Source: CAYYVJ01 sp964475115 | Lineage (GTDB): Bacteria; Bacillota; Clostridia; Lachnospirales; Lachnospiraceae | NCBI GenBank assembly: GCA_964475115.1 | Contig: CAYYVJ010000039.1 | Span: forward strand, 1-18,029 | Direction of reading: 5' to 3' | DNA length: 18,029 nucleotides | In this document: positions 1 to 8,351 of the stretch, piece by piece | Layout of the letters: each line of letters starts with the position of its first letter | How positions within the stretch are numbered: the stretch's first letter is position 1 | Position numbers and translations under genes: made by a program | The notes under the pieces: generated by a model | The model's input: the letters and a program-made list of their open reading frames with translations, nothing else | What the model was told of the DNA's origin: nothing | The model's database searches: none

Positions 1-272
1 CTCATTCTTTGAAGCATAGCAGTTACTTCGTTCAATGCGCCTTCTGCTGTTTGAACAATTGAAATTCCATCAGAAGCGTTTCTTGAAGATTGATCCAAGC
101 CTCTTATCTGCGTTCTCATTTTAGATGCAATCGCCATCCCAGCAGAATCATCAGCAGCTCTGTTAATTCTTAAGCCTGAAGATAAGCGCTCTAGCGATTT
201 AGATAATCTTCCTTCTGTCGATTTTAGTTGATTGTTAGCAATAATTGCAGATATATTTGTATTAATTCTCAT
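1..272 (-). CDS. flagellin, N-terminal part only (runs off the left edge)
   Basis: This is the structural subunit of the flagellar filament, exported by the flagellar type III system and assembled outside the cell. Only the first 90 codons are present. They read as the conserved flagellin N-terminal helical domain: an MRINTNISA start, SLERLSSGLRINRAADDSAG at about residues 27-46, and NASDGISIVQTAEGAL at about 66-81. The start at 272 is supported by a GGAGG at 8-12 bases upstream and by agreement with the family N-terminus. The ATG lies inside the last codons of the upstream 932-residue gene (11-base overlap), so the two are probably translationally coupled. No separate SigD-type promoter was recognised just upstream. 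The rest of the protein is outside the window, so length and variable region are unknown. A flagellin-like hook-associated protein is less likely given the exact flagellin motifs. Confidence 0.93.
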   Translation of the reverse strand, partial: MRINTNISAIIANNQLKSTEGRLSKSLERLSSGLRINRAADDSAGMAIASKMRTQIRGLDQSSRNASDGISIVQTAEGALNEVTAMLQRM

Positions 273-3060
273 TTCGTATTCCTCCGCTTTCCTTTATGAC
301 TGAAATAAATGTTTTTGCTACACCATATAATGTCTTTGTCTTAGTTGTTTCTATTCCTTTATCAACTTCATCCTTTTCCATTTGAATAAAAGGTAATCGT
401 TTCTTTTCCTTGCTTGCGCTGAAGTTTAGTATTTCTAGTGTAATACCTTCTTGCTCTAATATCTCAGATAAGTTACTTATTTGATCCTTTATACGTTCTA
501 CTGCTTTTACAGACTCTAGATTTATAAAGCCTGTAGCTATATTTCCTTTTATATGAAACTCTGCTAATACTTTTCCGATCTCTTCAAAATCCATTTCTAT
601 AGACACTTTTCCTGTATCTTTCATACCTCTTATGATTTTTAAATTAACTGCTGTAATCTCTCCATCAATATTCAAAGGAACTTGGTATGATTCATTTTTT
701 GCCATATCAGACATCAATTGAAAACCGCTACTAATTCTCTTTAGTGTTTCTAAATCTAAGTGTTTTATTTCTACAGAGTCATATGCATCTTTCAATAATT
801 CACTTGCCTTATCTGCAAGGTCTTTATAGGCTTCTTTCATAGACTCGCTGTCACTAAGTGCCTCAAATAAGGTTTCTGATTCACTTAATAAAGAATTTGC
901 ATTATCTGAATCTTCTTTTTCTGCTTTTTCTTGCAGCTTTGAAAAAATACTACCTTTTTCATTTGTCATAATTCCAGCTGTTAGTAAGTTGTTTACAGTC
1001 ACTGGAAGATTTTCATCTGTTAGCATACGAATAGCATTTTCCTGACTGCTTGCTTCTTTAAATTCTAAAACTTTATATTCAGCGTAAGATTCATCTAAGA
1101 ATCCAAACTCTTGATTCACTAATACATCTATTGGTTTTGTATTTCTTGTTTTTGCTGCTGTTAAAAGATTCTTTAAGTTTATTTCGCTACCCTGATTAAC
1201 CAATGCCCCTATAGCAGCTCCCTGCGTTTTTTCAACAGTATTTAGTAAACGATACATCTCAATATAAGCAGCTCTATCTTCTTGACTTATGCCTTCACGA
1301 TGCTCCAACTTCCATAAGAATTCACTGTACTTTTCTTCTTGCTTAGGTCCAATCTCATCCTGTATCTTTTCTATCTCTTGATTTAATAGATCAATTTGAG
1401 TATGTAATAGATCCATATTATTTTCTACCATATGAAGAGCTATCCTTGGAGTCATTCCCTTTAATAAAGTCTGGAATGATTGATCCATTTCTTTTATTTG
1501 TGATATAGAATCTTCATTAATAGCCATTTGATTATATCCTAAGATTTTTACTGCTCTCCGATTTTCTCCAGATACTTCAATCCCTAAATCTTCTAATATC
1601 GAATCTATATTCTCAAAAGCCTTAGCGATTCTATCTCCATACTCATAATTTGGTTTCGTCATAAGGGCTTCATAAGATTCTCCTGCTTCATCAAATTTAG
1701 CCTGTACCTTCGTAGCTGCGTCATATGCTTGTTCAATTGTACAAGCTCCAGGTTCTTCGAGAAGTTGTCCTAGAACATAGTTTGGTGCTTCCTTTAGAAA
1801 CTCTACCTTTTGCGTAGTCGCTTTTACCAAATCCAAGGTTTCTTCACTAGGTTCAATTCCTTTTGATTTGTATAAGTCTTTATAATAATTATCTTCTAAT
1901 AATTTTAATTCTTCTACAAGTTCTTCTAATGGTGCTGTTTCAATTTCAATTCCTTTTTTTAGCATAGATAATCCAGCTTCTTTGGTCATTCTAAGCCTAA
2001 TTTCCTCTAGCTGCCTTCTTGCTGTTATCGCCTCTATACTCTCATCTGTCTCAAGAAAAGTCTTTTGGACTCTTTCTTCAATCACTTTAATTGCATTTGT
2101 AACTCTTTCAACAGAATATTCCTCTCCCGTTAAAAGAGCTTCCATGGGAGCTTTCCCTTTTGCAACGGCAGCTACAATTGTATCTATTGTCTTTTCTGAG
2201 TCAACATTTAATTCAATTTCCACTATATCCTGTAGACTCATTATTGTTTCTGCTTCAAGTGGAAGACCCTGTTCCAAAATCCATTTTGCATTTTCTAAAA
2301 CTTCTTCACTAGTCACAAATCCCGTCTGATTTAACATCTTTTCTACTTGTGGCTTTAATTGTTGCCATTCTTTTTCAGAGATTTGGGAAACAGATTGTTT
2401 ATATACTGTTCCACTATGTTGCGCTATATAGATATTTTCAATGGAAGGCTCCATATTATTATCAATTAAAAAGCTTGCTTGATCTTTTGTTACAGGTTCT
2501 AACGTTTGAGACACCTCAAATGCTTCTATCACATCTGAAACAGATTTTTCACTAACTGGAAGATTATTTTTATTTAACTTATCTGCAATAGAATAGGCCA
2601 TCCCAACATTACCTACGACTTCCTTAATCCTATCCACATCTACATCACTAGTTATCTCATAATCATCACAATACGCTGCTAGTTTTATTTTGATTTTTTC
2701 TACAACAGTAACCAATTCTTCCACTTCTGTATCATCAAAGCTATAGCCTTCTTCCATAAAGGCATCATAATCTTTTCCTGTCATTTGACTTGCTAAGGTA
2801 TCCAAAGCATTTTTTATCTCTTGAAGACTCTTATTTTTTTTATCATTAATAAGTCCCTCCTTAGAAGAGACTTTTTTTCCATTTAAATTATTTGAGGAAT
2901 CTTTATCTAATTTTCCATATAGTACTTTACTAATATCTACTGATGCTTGCATAATATCTGCTTTAATCTTAGGTAGATTGTTGGTTCTTTGATTTTGTCC
3001 TATCTCAATTACTGGATTTTGTATATTTGATTTTTCAATTTCTGCTGCACCTATTCTCAT
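262..3060 (-). CDS. large unnamed flagellar-locus protein with FliK-like C-terminal segment
   Basis: I do not recognise a named gene for this 932-residue protein. It is acidic, almost wholly helical in appearance, and has no signal peptide or membrane segment. From memory it resembles an uncharacterised Lachnospiraceae family found beside flagellin genes; I could not check this. Residues about 791-885 look like the FliK C-terminal (Flg_hook) domain: a hydrophobic VNLKIIRGM strand, a GKVSIEMDFEEIGKVLAEF stretch matching the 'LGxV' core, then a helix and EGITLEILNFSAS. The long N-terminal part carries loosely repeated motifs such as NNMEPSIENI (about 201), QGLPLEAETI (264), GSEINLKNLLTA (624) and ENLPVTVNNLLTA (683). 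ATG 3060 is chosen by default; a TTG at 3075 is in frame and directly follows AGAAAGG, so the start is uncertain. The stop overlaps the flagellin start, and a SigD-type promoter precedes the gene. A role in hook or filament length control or export is inferred from context. Confidence 0.7.
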   Translation of the reverse strand: MRIGAAEIEKSNIQNPVIEIGQNQRTNNLPKIKADIMQASVDISKVLYGKLDKDSSNNLNGKKVSSKEGLINDKKNKSLQEIKNALDTLASQMTGKDYDAFMEEGYSFDDTEVEELVTVVEKIKIKLAAYCDDYEITSDVDVDRIKEVVGNVGMAYSIADKLNKNNLPVSEKSVSDVIEAFEVSQTLEPVTKDQASFLIDNNMEPSIENIYIAQHSGTVYKQSVSQISEKEWQQLKPQVEKMLNQTGFVTSEEVLENAKWILEQGLPLEAETIMSLQDIVEIELNVDSEKTIDTIVAAVAKGKAPMEALLTGEEYSVERVTNAIKVIEERVQKTFLETDESIEAITARRQLEEIRLRMTKEAGLSMLKKGIEIETAPLEELVEELKLLEDNYYKDLYKSKGIEPSEETLDLVKATTQKVEFLKEAPNYVLGQLLEEPGACTIEQAYDAATKVQAKFDEAGESYEALMTKPNYEYGDRIAKAFENIDSILEDLGIEVSGENRRAVKILGYNQMAINEDSISQIKEMDQSFQTLLKGMTPRIALHMVENNMDLLHTQIDLLNQEIEKIQDEIGPKQEEKYSEFLWKLEHREGISQEDRAAYIEMYRLLNTVEKTQGAAIGALVNQGSEINLKNLLTAAKTRNTKPIDVLVNQEFGFLDESYAEYKVLEFKEASSQENAIRMLTDENLPVTVNNLLTAGIMTNEKGSIFSKLQEKAEKEDSDNANSLLSESETLFEALSDSESMKEAYKDLADKASELLKDAYDSVEIKHLDLETLKRISSGFQLMSDMAKNESYQVPLNIDGEITAVNLKIIRGMKDTGKVSIEMDFEEIGKVLAEFHIKGNIATGFINLESVKAVERIKDQISNLSEILEQEGITLEILNFSASKEKKRLPFIQMEKDEVDKGIETTKTKTLYGVAKTFISVIKESGGIRNEN

Positions 3061-3089
3061 ACTGTCTATAACCAACCTTTCTGTTTAGT

Positions 3090-3117
3090 ATTTCGGATAA
3101 AAAGGGTGGTTTCATTA
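3090..3117 (-). promoter_or_regulatory. candidate SigD (sigma-28) flagellar promoter
   Basis: On the minus strand TAAT (3117-3114) is followed after 16 bases by TCCGAAAT (3097-3090). The Bacillus SigD consensus is TAAA, about 15 bases, GCCGATAT, so most of the -35 box and the CCGA-AT core of the -10 box match. Transcription would begin near 3083, about 23 bases before ATG 3060. It serves the 932-residue gene and the flagellin downstream, which is where a late flagellar promoter is expected. Confidence 0.6.
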
Positions 3118-3130
3118 GCGAATTTTCGAA

Positions 3131-5023
3131 TTAGTTTTTCTTATGATCGAATTCTATAATAATAGTGCTGAGCGGAGCTAACGAAAACCCTATAGAATAA
3201 GGCTTTTTATCGCACTCTACATTCTCTGCCCTATAGATTACTAGTTCTTTAAGCCCATCATCATTTTCTACCTTACTACTATCCAAAATCACACGATAAT
3301 TCCCAGCACAAGGTACACCGACTCTATAATCTTTCCTTTCTACAGGAGTAAAATTACACACAAAAAGTAAATCTTTTATAGCTGACTTACTTTTTCTTAT
3401 AAAGCTAAAAATACTCCTATCAACGTCATCACAATTAATCCATTCAAATCCATCCCAACTATGATCCAACTCATACATTGCTGGAGATGAATTATAAAGA
3501 TGTAATAATTTCCGAACATAATTTTGAAGGTCTTTATGAGACTCATTTTCCAACAAAAACCAATCTAAAGAACGTTCCTCAGACCATTCCCTTCTTTGTC
3601 CAAAATCTTGCCCCATAAATAACAGTTTTTTTCCTGGATGACCAAACATAAACCCGTAAGCTGCCTTTAAGCTTTTAAATTTATCAGTATCATTTCCAGG
3701 CATCTTCTCAATCATAGATTTTTTTAAGTGTACTACTTCATCATGGGATAAAACCAAAATGAATTTTTCGGAATAAGCATAGGTCATTGTAAATGTCATT
3801 TTATTATGATGATACTTCCTGAAAAGTGGATCTTGTTTCATATATTCTAAAAAATCATTCATCCATCCCATATTCCATTTATGAGTAAATCCTAAGCCTC
3901 CATCGCTTACAGCACCTGTTACTTTTGGCCATGCTGTGGATTCTTCTGCTATTATCATAGCCTTGGGTGTTTTTTCTTTTACAATAGAATTAAGATGTTT
4001 AAAAAATTCTATTGCCTCTAGGTTTTCATTTCCACCATATTTATTAGGAATCCATTCCCCTTCTGACTTATTATAATCTAGGTAGAGCATAGAAGCTACA
4101 GCATCTACTCGGAGTCCATCTAAATGGTATTCTTCCAACCAATAAAGTGCATTTGCAATTAAGAAATTTATTACTTCATTCTTACTATAATCAAATATTT
4201 TTGTTCCCCAATCAGAATGTTCATTCATTTTAGGATCTGAATATTCATATAAGCAAGTCCCATCAAACAGAGCTAATCCATGTTCGTCTTTTGGAAAATG
4301 TGCTGGTACCCAGTCCAATATAACTCCTATATTATTCTGATGCATATAATCTATAAAATACATAAAATCTTTAGGGCTACCATATCTAGATGTTGGTGCA
4401 TAATAACCTGTTACTTGATATCCCCATGAACCATCAAAGGGGTGCTCCGCGATTCCCATTAGCTCTATATGGGTATAGCCCATCTCCTTCACATAATTTG
4501 CTAGAAGATGAGCTAATTCTCTATAATTATAAAACCCTGCCTTTTCATGGTCTTCATTTTTTTTAAAAGATCCCAAATGAACTTCATAGATAGCAATTGG
4601 ATTTTCTTCTGCTAAGTTTCTTTCCATCCATGCTTTATCTGTCCAAGGGTAGTTTTCTATATTAAATACAACTGATGCTGTAGCAGGGCGAAATTCACAA
4701 AAATTTGCATAAGGATCTGCCTTAAAATACAAACTTCCATCTTTCACCTTGATTGCGTACTTATATAAGGTTTCTTCTCCTAAGTTAGGAAGAAACAATT
4801 CATAAATACCCGAGCTTTCTATTTCATCCATTAGATTGGAATCCGTATCCCAATTATTAAAACTGCCTACTACACTTACCGATATTGCATTTGGTGCCCA
4901 TACTGAAAAATAAACTCCTTTTTCTCCATCTATTTCCGTAATATGAGCCCCAAATTTTTTATAAATCTCATAATGAGTTCCTTTTCCAAATAAATAGCGA
5001 TCAACCTCTGTTATCATTCCCAT
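3131..5023 (-). CDS. glgB: 1,4-alpha-glucan branching enzyme
   Basis: This cytoplasmic enzyme makes alpha-1,6 branches in glycogen by moving short alpha-1,4 chains. The 630-residue length is normal for a bacterial GlgB. Residues about 20-115 form the CBM48 N-terminal beta domain (YFSVWAPNA, GSFNNWD), followed by the GH13 barrel. The catalytic regions are all present: DWVPAHFP (Asp237), GLRVDAV with nucleophile Asp307, IIAEES with acid/base Glu360, and LSHDEVVH with His427 and Asp428. The C-terminal beta domain ends the chain. ATG 5023 is preceded by AGAGGGG at a good distance. No glgC, glgA or glgP is nearby, so it is a single glycogen gene between a two-component system and a flagellar unit. 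It has its own promoter at 5064-5092. No convincing terminator was seen in the 70 bases between its stop and the 932-residue gene. Confidence 0.96.
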   Translation of the reverse strand: MGMITEVDRYLFGKGTHYEIYKKFGAHITEIDGEKGVYFSVWAPNAISVSVVGSFNNWDTDSNLMDEIESSGIYELFLPNLGEETLYKYAIKVKDGSLYFKADPYANFCEFRPATASVVFNIENYPWTDKAWMERNLAEENPIAIYEVHLGSFKKNEDHEKAGFYNYRELAHLLANYVKEMGYTHIELMGIAEHPFDGSWGYQVTGYYAPTSRYGSPKDFMYFIDYMHQNNIGVILDWVPAHFPKDEHGLALFDGTCLYEYSDPKMNEHSDWGTKIFDYSKNEVINFLIANALYWLEEYHLDGLRVDAVASMLYLDYNKSEGEWIPNKYGGNENLEAIEFFKHLNSIVKEKTPKAMIIAEESTAWPKVTGAVSDGGLGFTHKWNMGWMNDFLEYMKQDPLFRKYHHNKMTFTMTYAYSEKFILVLSHDEVVHLKKSMIEKMPGNDTDKFKSLKAAYGFMFGHPGKKLLFMGQDFGQRREWSEERSLDWFLLENESHKDLQNYVRKLLHLYNSSPAMYELDHSWDGFEWINCDDVDRSIFSFIRKSKSAIKDLLFVCNFTPVERKDYRVGVPCAGNYRVILDSSKVENDDGLKELVIYRAENVECDKKPYSIGFSLAPLSTIIIEFDHKKN

Positions 5024-5063
5024 ATGTACCCCTCTATTTTTCCGTCTCCTTTTAGATGACTTA

Positions 5064-5092
5064 ATTATATAGAGTTACATTTCTTTATGCAA
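5064..5092 (-). promoter_or_regulatory. sigma-A promoter for glgB
   Basis: On the minus strand TTGCAT (5092-5087) and a perfect TATAAT (5069-5064) are separated by exactly 17 bases. Transcription would start near 5057, about 35 bases before the glgB ATG. The -35 box overlaps the last codons and stop of the histidine kinase gene, so glgB can be expressed independently of the two-component operon. Confidence 0.72.
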
Positions 5093-7448
5093 GGGGAAAT
5101 GACACGGTCACTCGGAACAAATCTCCATCTAAATAAATCTCAAAACTACCATTCATCAATTCCGTTAGACTTCTAGCAATAGACAATCCAAGTCCACTTC
5201 CTTCTGTAGTTCTAGAAGATTCACCACGAATAAATCGCTCTGTTAACTCCTCTGCTTTTATATTTAACTGCATTTCTGAAATGTTTTTTATGGAAAAGAA
5301 TGCTTTCTTGTCTTTCACTGTAAGATCAACATAAACCCTTGTACCTTCCATAGAGTATTTAGATGCATTATTATAAAGGTTTTCTAAAATTCTCCAAACT
5401 CTTCTTCCATCTGCTTTAATTACAACTACTTCGCTTGGAAGGTTTGGTATTATTGTGAGATTCCTATCAATATACTTCTCTATAAACTCTCCGTTAACCT
5501 GTGTAACTAGTTCCACTAAATTTATTTCTTCTATTATAAATTCCATATTACCTGAACTTAATTTTGAGGCTTCTACTAAATCTTCTGTCAATGTCTTAAG
5601 ACGTTGTGATTTNNNNNNNNNNNNNNNNNNNNNNNNNNNNNNNNNNNNNNNNNNNNNNNNNNNNNNNNNNNNNNNNNNNNNNNNNNNNNNNNNNNNNNNN
5701 NNNNNNNNNNNNTTCAATTTTTTATCTGAAATTTTATAATTAATTTCTCCTCCTGCTATCCTCTCAGTACCTGAAATAATCTTTTGATAGTCATTTACCA
5801 TTTTAACTAAAAAATAAAGTACGGCTAGATTGCCTCCTGCTAAGAGAAGAAAACCCACAAATGCTAAGAATGAACTACCTGTTCCAAACATAATTAATAC
5901 TGTAAAGAATAAACTAAATACCCAACCCACATAAACAATTGTTACTTTTGTAGTTGTACTGCGTTGAAAAAATAATTCTCCGGCTATGGTAGACGAACGC
6001 TTTATTAGACTTTTTATTATTTTCTTAATTGCTCCAATAAAATGACCACATACACTATTTTTCCAAAGAGTTTTTGCTTTTATTCTTCTCAGCAAAGAAG
6101 CCATTCCTATCATAAAGAAAATATATTCAAAGATAAATGTTACCACGAATATGGAGATCATGTATGTTTTTGGTATGGCATTGGTTACAATGGATAATGC
6201 TGCCGCTAGGGTAATACCCACTAAAGCAATTAATATAGCTGCTGCAATTTCACTATAAACATGATCAAAACCACTTAAAGCAATTCCTTCTACGTCTTTT
6301 CTATGTCCTACAGCAGAGATTAGATATCCAGCACAAACAATGGCTAAAAAAAACGAGATTATAATACTAATTATCAAAACTTCTATTTGAAATTTTCCCT
6401 CTCTATAAGCACTTTCTTCTAAAACAAATTCATCCTGTACATCACCATTATTAAGTAAAAATGGAATCTCTATTCCAAGTTTAAATTCTTTGTTATCTTC
6501 CTGACTAATTGCATCTTCTATTCCTTTTATACCACTTCTATTTACGTAATTTAAATCTGTAGCTATTTGATAGCCTTCTGAATCATAAGTAATATAGTTT
6601 CCTGCTGATTCTTTTATAGTATCTAACATGGTATCTGAATTAATTATTTTATCCTTTGGTAAATTACTTAATGTAAGCTCTGGAGTGTAAATCCAATAAT
6701 TAAAAACTGTACTTCCTTCACTAAATAATTCTTCATAAAAAGTATAGAAAGAAACGTAGTAAGTAAAACGATATGCAATATCATTTAGACTATATACATC
6801 AATCATCTCTCCATCTAATCTTTCTCTTTTTTCTTTGGCTTCTGGTGTTTCGATTACTTCTTCACTATTTGTATTCCAAATCTCTTTTACTTTTGATAAA
6901 GCTACGATTTTATCTTCTGCAATTATGTAATCTTTTTTATTTAAGAAATCAACTATAAATTCAACATCTGAATGGGTTCCTGGTAGAATTTGAATATACC
7001 CATTATTTAATCGATATTCATAGTAACTAACACCACTCATTTTATTAGAAAATATTTCACTTAAGGTAGAGTTATTTGTTGGGTATACATCTTCTACATA
7101 AAATTCATTGAGCGCCATTAAGTCTTTTATCGTATATTCTTGCCTCTTTCCTTCACCCGTCTCATCAAAAGACAATACTACTTTATTATAGTCTAACCTT
7201 CCATCTGTTTCTAAAATTTGTTTTAACTTAATATATTCATTGAGCTGATTTACCCTAGTATTTACTAATGCTTCAAACTTAGGAGTTTCTCTATAATTTT
7301 CTGCCATAAAATTGTCGAGATTAAAGTCCATTTCATTTTCCCAAATAAATACACCCCAAATAAATCCTCCAACTATAGTAAAAAGACTAATTCCTAAAAT
7401 TAAAACACTAAGAGCTTTTAAAGGAAAAAATTTCTTTAATTGTTTCAT
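5085..7448 (-). CDS. membrane sensor histidine kinase, interrupted by an assembly gap
   Basis: This is the sensor partner of the adjacent response regulator. With ATG 7448 (GGAGG six bases upstream) it spans 787 residues counting the gap as printed; longer in-frame starts would run through the ribosome site into the regulator gene. Segments: a membrane helix at about 12-35, an external region of about 320 residues, then five more membrane helices (about 355-379, 399-425, 428-451, 502-521, 526-548). A HAMP-like linker (ISGTERIAGGEINYKIS) follows. After the gap come the end of the dimerisation helix (KSQRLKTLTEDLVEASKLSS) and a HATPase domain with N box (RILENLYNNASKYS) and G box (GSGLGLSIA). 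The HisKA helix with the phosphorylated His lies in the missing bases, so its presence is inferred. The signal sensed cannot be told. The gene starts 23 bases after the regulator stop, so the two are cotranscribed. Confidence 0.88.
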   Translation of the reverse strand: MKQLKKFFPLKALSVLILGISLFTIVGGFIWGVFIWENEMDFNLDNFMAENYRETPKFEALVNTRVNQLNEYIKLKQILETDGRLDYNKVVLSFDETGEGKRQEYTIKDLMALNEFYVEDVYPTNNSTLSEIFSNKMSGVSYYEYRLNNGYIQILPGTHSDVEFIVDFLNKKDYIIAEDKIVALSKVKEIWNTNSEEVIETPEAKEKRERLDGEMIDVYSLNDIAYRFTYYVSFYTFYEELFSEGSTVFNYWIYTPELTLSNLPKDKIINSDTMLDTIKESAGNYITYDSEGYQIATDLNYVNRSGIKGIEDAISQEDNKEFKLGIEIPFLLNNGDVQDEFVLEESAYREGKFQIEVLIISIIISFFLAIVCAGYLISAVGHRKDVEGIALSGFDHVYSEIAAAILIALVGITLAAALSIVTNAIPKTYMISIFVVTFIFEYIFFMIGMASLLRRIKAKTLWKNSVCGHFIGAIKKIIKSLIKRSSTIAGELFFQRSTTTKVTIVYVGWVFSLFFTVLIMFGTGSSFLAFVGFLLLAGGNLAVLYFLVKMVNDYQKIISGTERIAGGEINYKISDKKLXXXXXXXXXXXXXXXXXXXXXXXXXXXXXXXXXXKSQRLKTLTEDLVEASKLSSGNMEFIIEEINLVELVTQVNGEFIEKYIDRNLTIIPNLPSEVVVIKADGRRVWRILENLYNNASKYSMEGTRVYVDLTVKDKKAFFSIKNISEMQLNIKAEELTERFIRGESSRTTEGSGLGLSIARSLTELMNGSFEIYLDGDLFRVTVSFPLA
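5613..5712. other. assembly gap (100 N)
   Basis: One hundred consecutive N bases lie inside the histidine kinase gene. A run of exactly 100 is the usual placeholder for a gap of unknown size. The flanking codons are in the same frame if the gap is taken literally, but 34 residues are too few to hold the end of the HAMP linker, the HisKA helix and the segment up to KSQRLK. The true gap is probably nearer 70-85 codons. Confidence 0.95.
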
Positions 7449-7471
7449 ACAAACCTCCATTTTAAAATAAC

Positions 7472-8167
7472 TTATTGCTTTTCTGCTTTGTAACCAACTC
7501 CCCACACTACTTGAACATAACGTGGCTCTTTTGGATTTATTTCTATTTTTTCTCGTATATGACGAATATGTACTGCTACTGTATTATCTGCACCAATTGC
7601 ATCCTCATTCCAGATATTTTCGTAAATCTGGTCACTTGAAAATACTTTTCCAATATTCTTTGTAAGAAACAATAAAATATTGAATTCTATGGGAGTGAGT
7701 TTAACTTCTTCTCCATCCACAAGCACTTTCTTTTTATGATCATCTATCAACAACCCACCGTTTTTATACACATTTGTCTCATTCTTTACATCTGCATTTC
7801 CAAGCTGAGTATATCTACGAATTTGAGATTTTACTCTTGCAACTAATTCCAATGGATTAAATGGTTTTGTAACATAATCATCTGCTCCAATATTAAGTCC
7901 TAGTATCTTATCTGCATCTTCAGATTTTGCTGAAAGTATAATAATAGGAATACTACTTTCTTCTCTTATTTTTAAAGTAGCACGAATACCATCTAATTTA
8001 GGCATCATTACATCAATAATCAGTAATTGAACGGAGTTATACTTTAACTGCTCAAGTGCCCCTATTCCATCATACGCCTTCAGAACATGGTAGCCCTCTC
8101 CTGTTAAATAGATCTCTATTGCTTCAACTATTTTTTCGTCATCATCACATACTAATATATTTATCAT
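7472..8167 (-). CDS. OmpR/PhoB-family response regulator
   Basis: This DNA-binding partner of the adjacent histidine kinase has 231 residues, normal for the family. The receiver domain (about 1-118) has the acidic pocket DDD (8-10), phospho-acceptor Asp52 in LLIIDVMMPKLDG, Ser79 in IIILSAK, and Lys101 in DDYVTKPF. The winged-helix DNA-binding domain (about 130-230) has LTPIEFNILLFL, then AVHIRHIREKI as recognition helix, and VWGVGYK. ATG 8167 is chosen because GAGGTGA sits five bases upstream; a GTG at 8176 would lie inside that ribosome site. Its regulon is unknown. An 11-bp-spaced direct repeat at 8242-8260 upstream is of the type these proteins bind and may mean autoregulation. Confidence 0.95.
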   Translation of the reverse strand: MINILVCDDDEKIVEAIEIYLTGEGYHVLKAYDGIGALEQLKYNSVQLLIIDVMMPKLDGIRATLKIREESSIPIIILSAKSEDADKILGLNIGADDYVTKPFNPLELVARVKSQIRRYTQLGNADVKNETNVYKNGGLLIDDHKKKVLVDGEEVKLTPIEFNILLFLTKNIGKVFSSDQIYENIWNEDAIGADNTVAVHIRHIREKIEINPKEPRYVQVVWGVGYKAEKQ

Positions 8168-8186
8168 TTTCCTCACCTCAATCCCA

Positions 8187-8260
8187 TTATAACTTATATT
8201 ATAATAGTTATAACAGCTATTTTTTAATAAAGCCGTGGAATTTTATTAAGAGTTTCTTAA
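8187..8260 (-). promoter_or_regulatory. upstream region of the two-component operon: direct and inverted repeats
   Basis: This AT-rich stretch holds several short repeats. On the plus strand TTTATTAA (8242-8249) and TTTCTTAA (8253-8260) form a direct repeat with an 11-base period, the spacing typical of OmpR-family sites. TTAATAAA (8224-8231) is a perfect inverted copy of TTTATTAA (8242-8249). TTATAACT (8187-8194) and AGTTATAA (8206-8213) are perfect 8-base inverted copies just upstream of the regulator's start. Two TATAAT hexamers occur on the minus strand (8191-8186 and 8203-8198), but neither has a good -35 box, as might be seen in an activator-dependent promoter. Chance repeats are a real possibility at this AT content. 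Confidence 0.4.
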
Positions 8261-8300
8261 TATACTTTTTTTCAGTTAAAATCTAAGTTTTTAGCTAGAC

Positions 8301-8339
8301 AAAATAAAAGACAGACTGCATATCAAACACAGACTGTCT
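8301..8339 (-). terminator. rho-independent terminator of the bacteriohemerythrin gene
   Basis: In the minus-strand RNA the arms GACAGUCUG and CAGUCUGUC pair in a nine-base stem with one central U-U mismatch around an 11-base loop. They are followed at once by UUUUAUUUU. The structure lies 13-51 bases after the hemerythrin stop and separates that gene from the two-component operon. Confidence 0.8.
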
Positions 8340-8351
8340 CTCCAAATACAC

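Noticed and set aside
1982..2555. Open frames on the plus strand opposite the large flagellar-locus gene
   Set aside because: They are antisense to a continuous, well-supported gene, have low-complexity composition and no ribosome sites. The same applies to other plus-strand open frames opposite the kinase, ptsI, dehydrogenase, mtlR and mtlA genes.
3118..3130. Short self-complementary CGAATTTTCG as a glgB terminator
   Set aside because: The stem would be only four pairs with a two-base loop and no U-run follows on the minus strand.
7449..7505. Longer N-terminus for the histidine kinase
   Set aside because: It would overlap the response regulator end and translate through the GGAGG motif that serves ATG 7448; the added residues do not look like a signal sequence.
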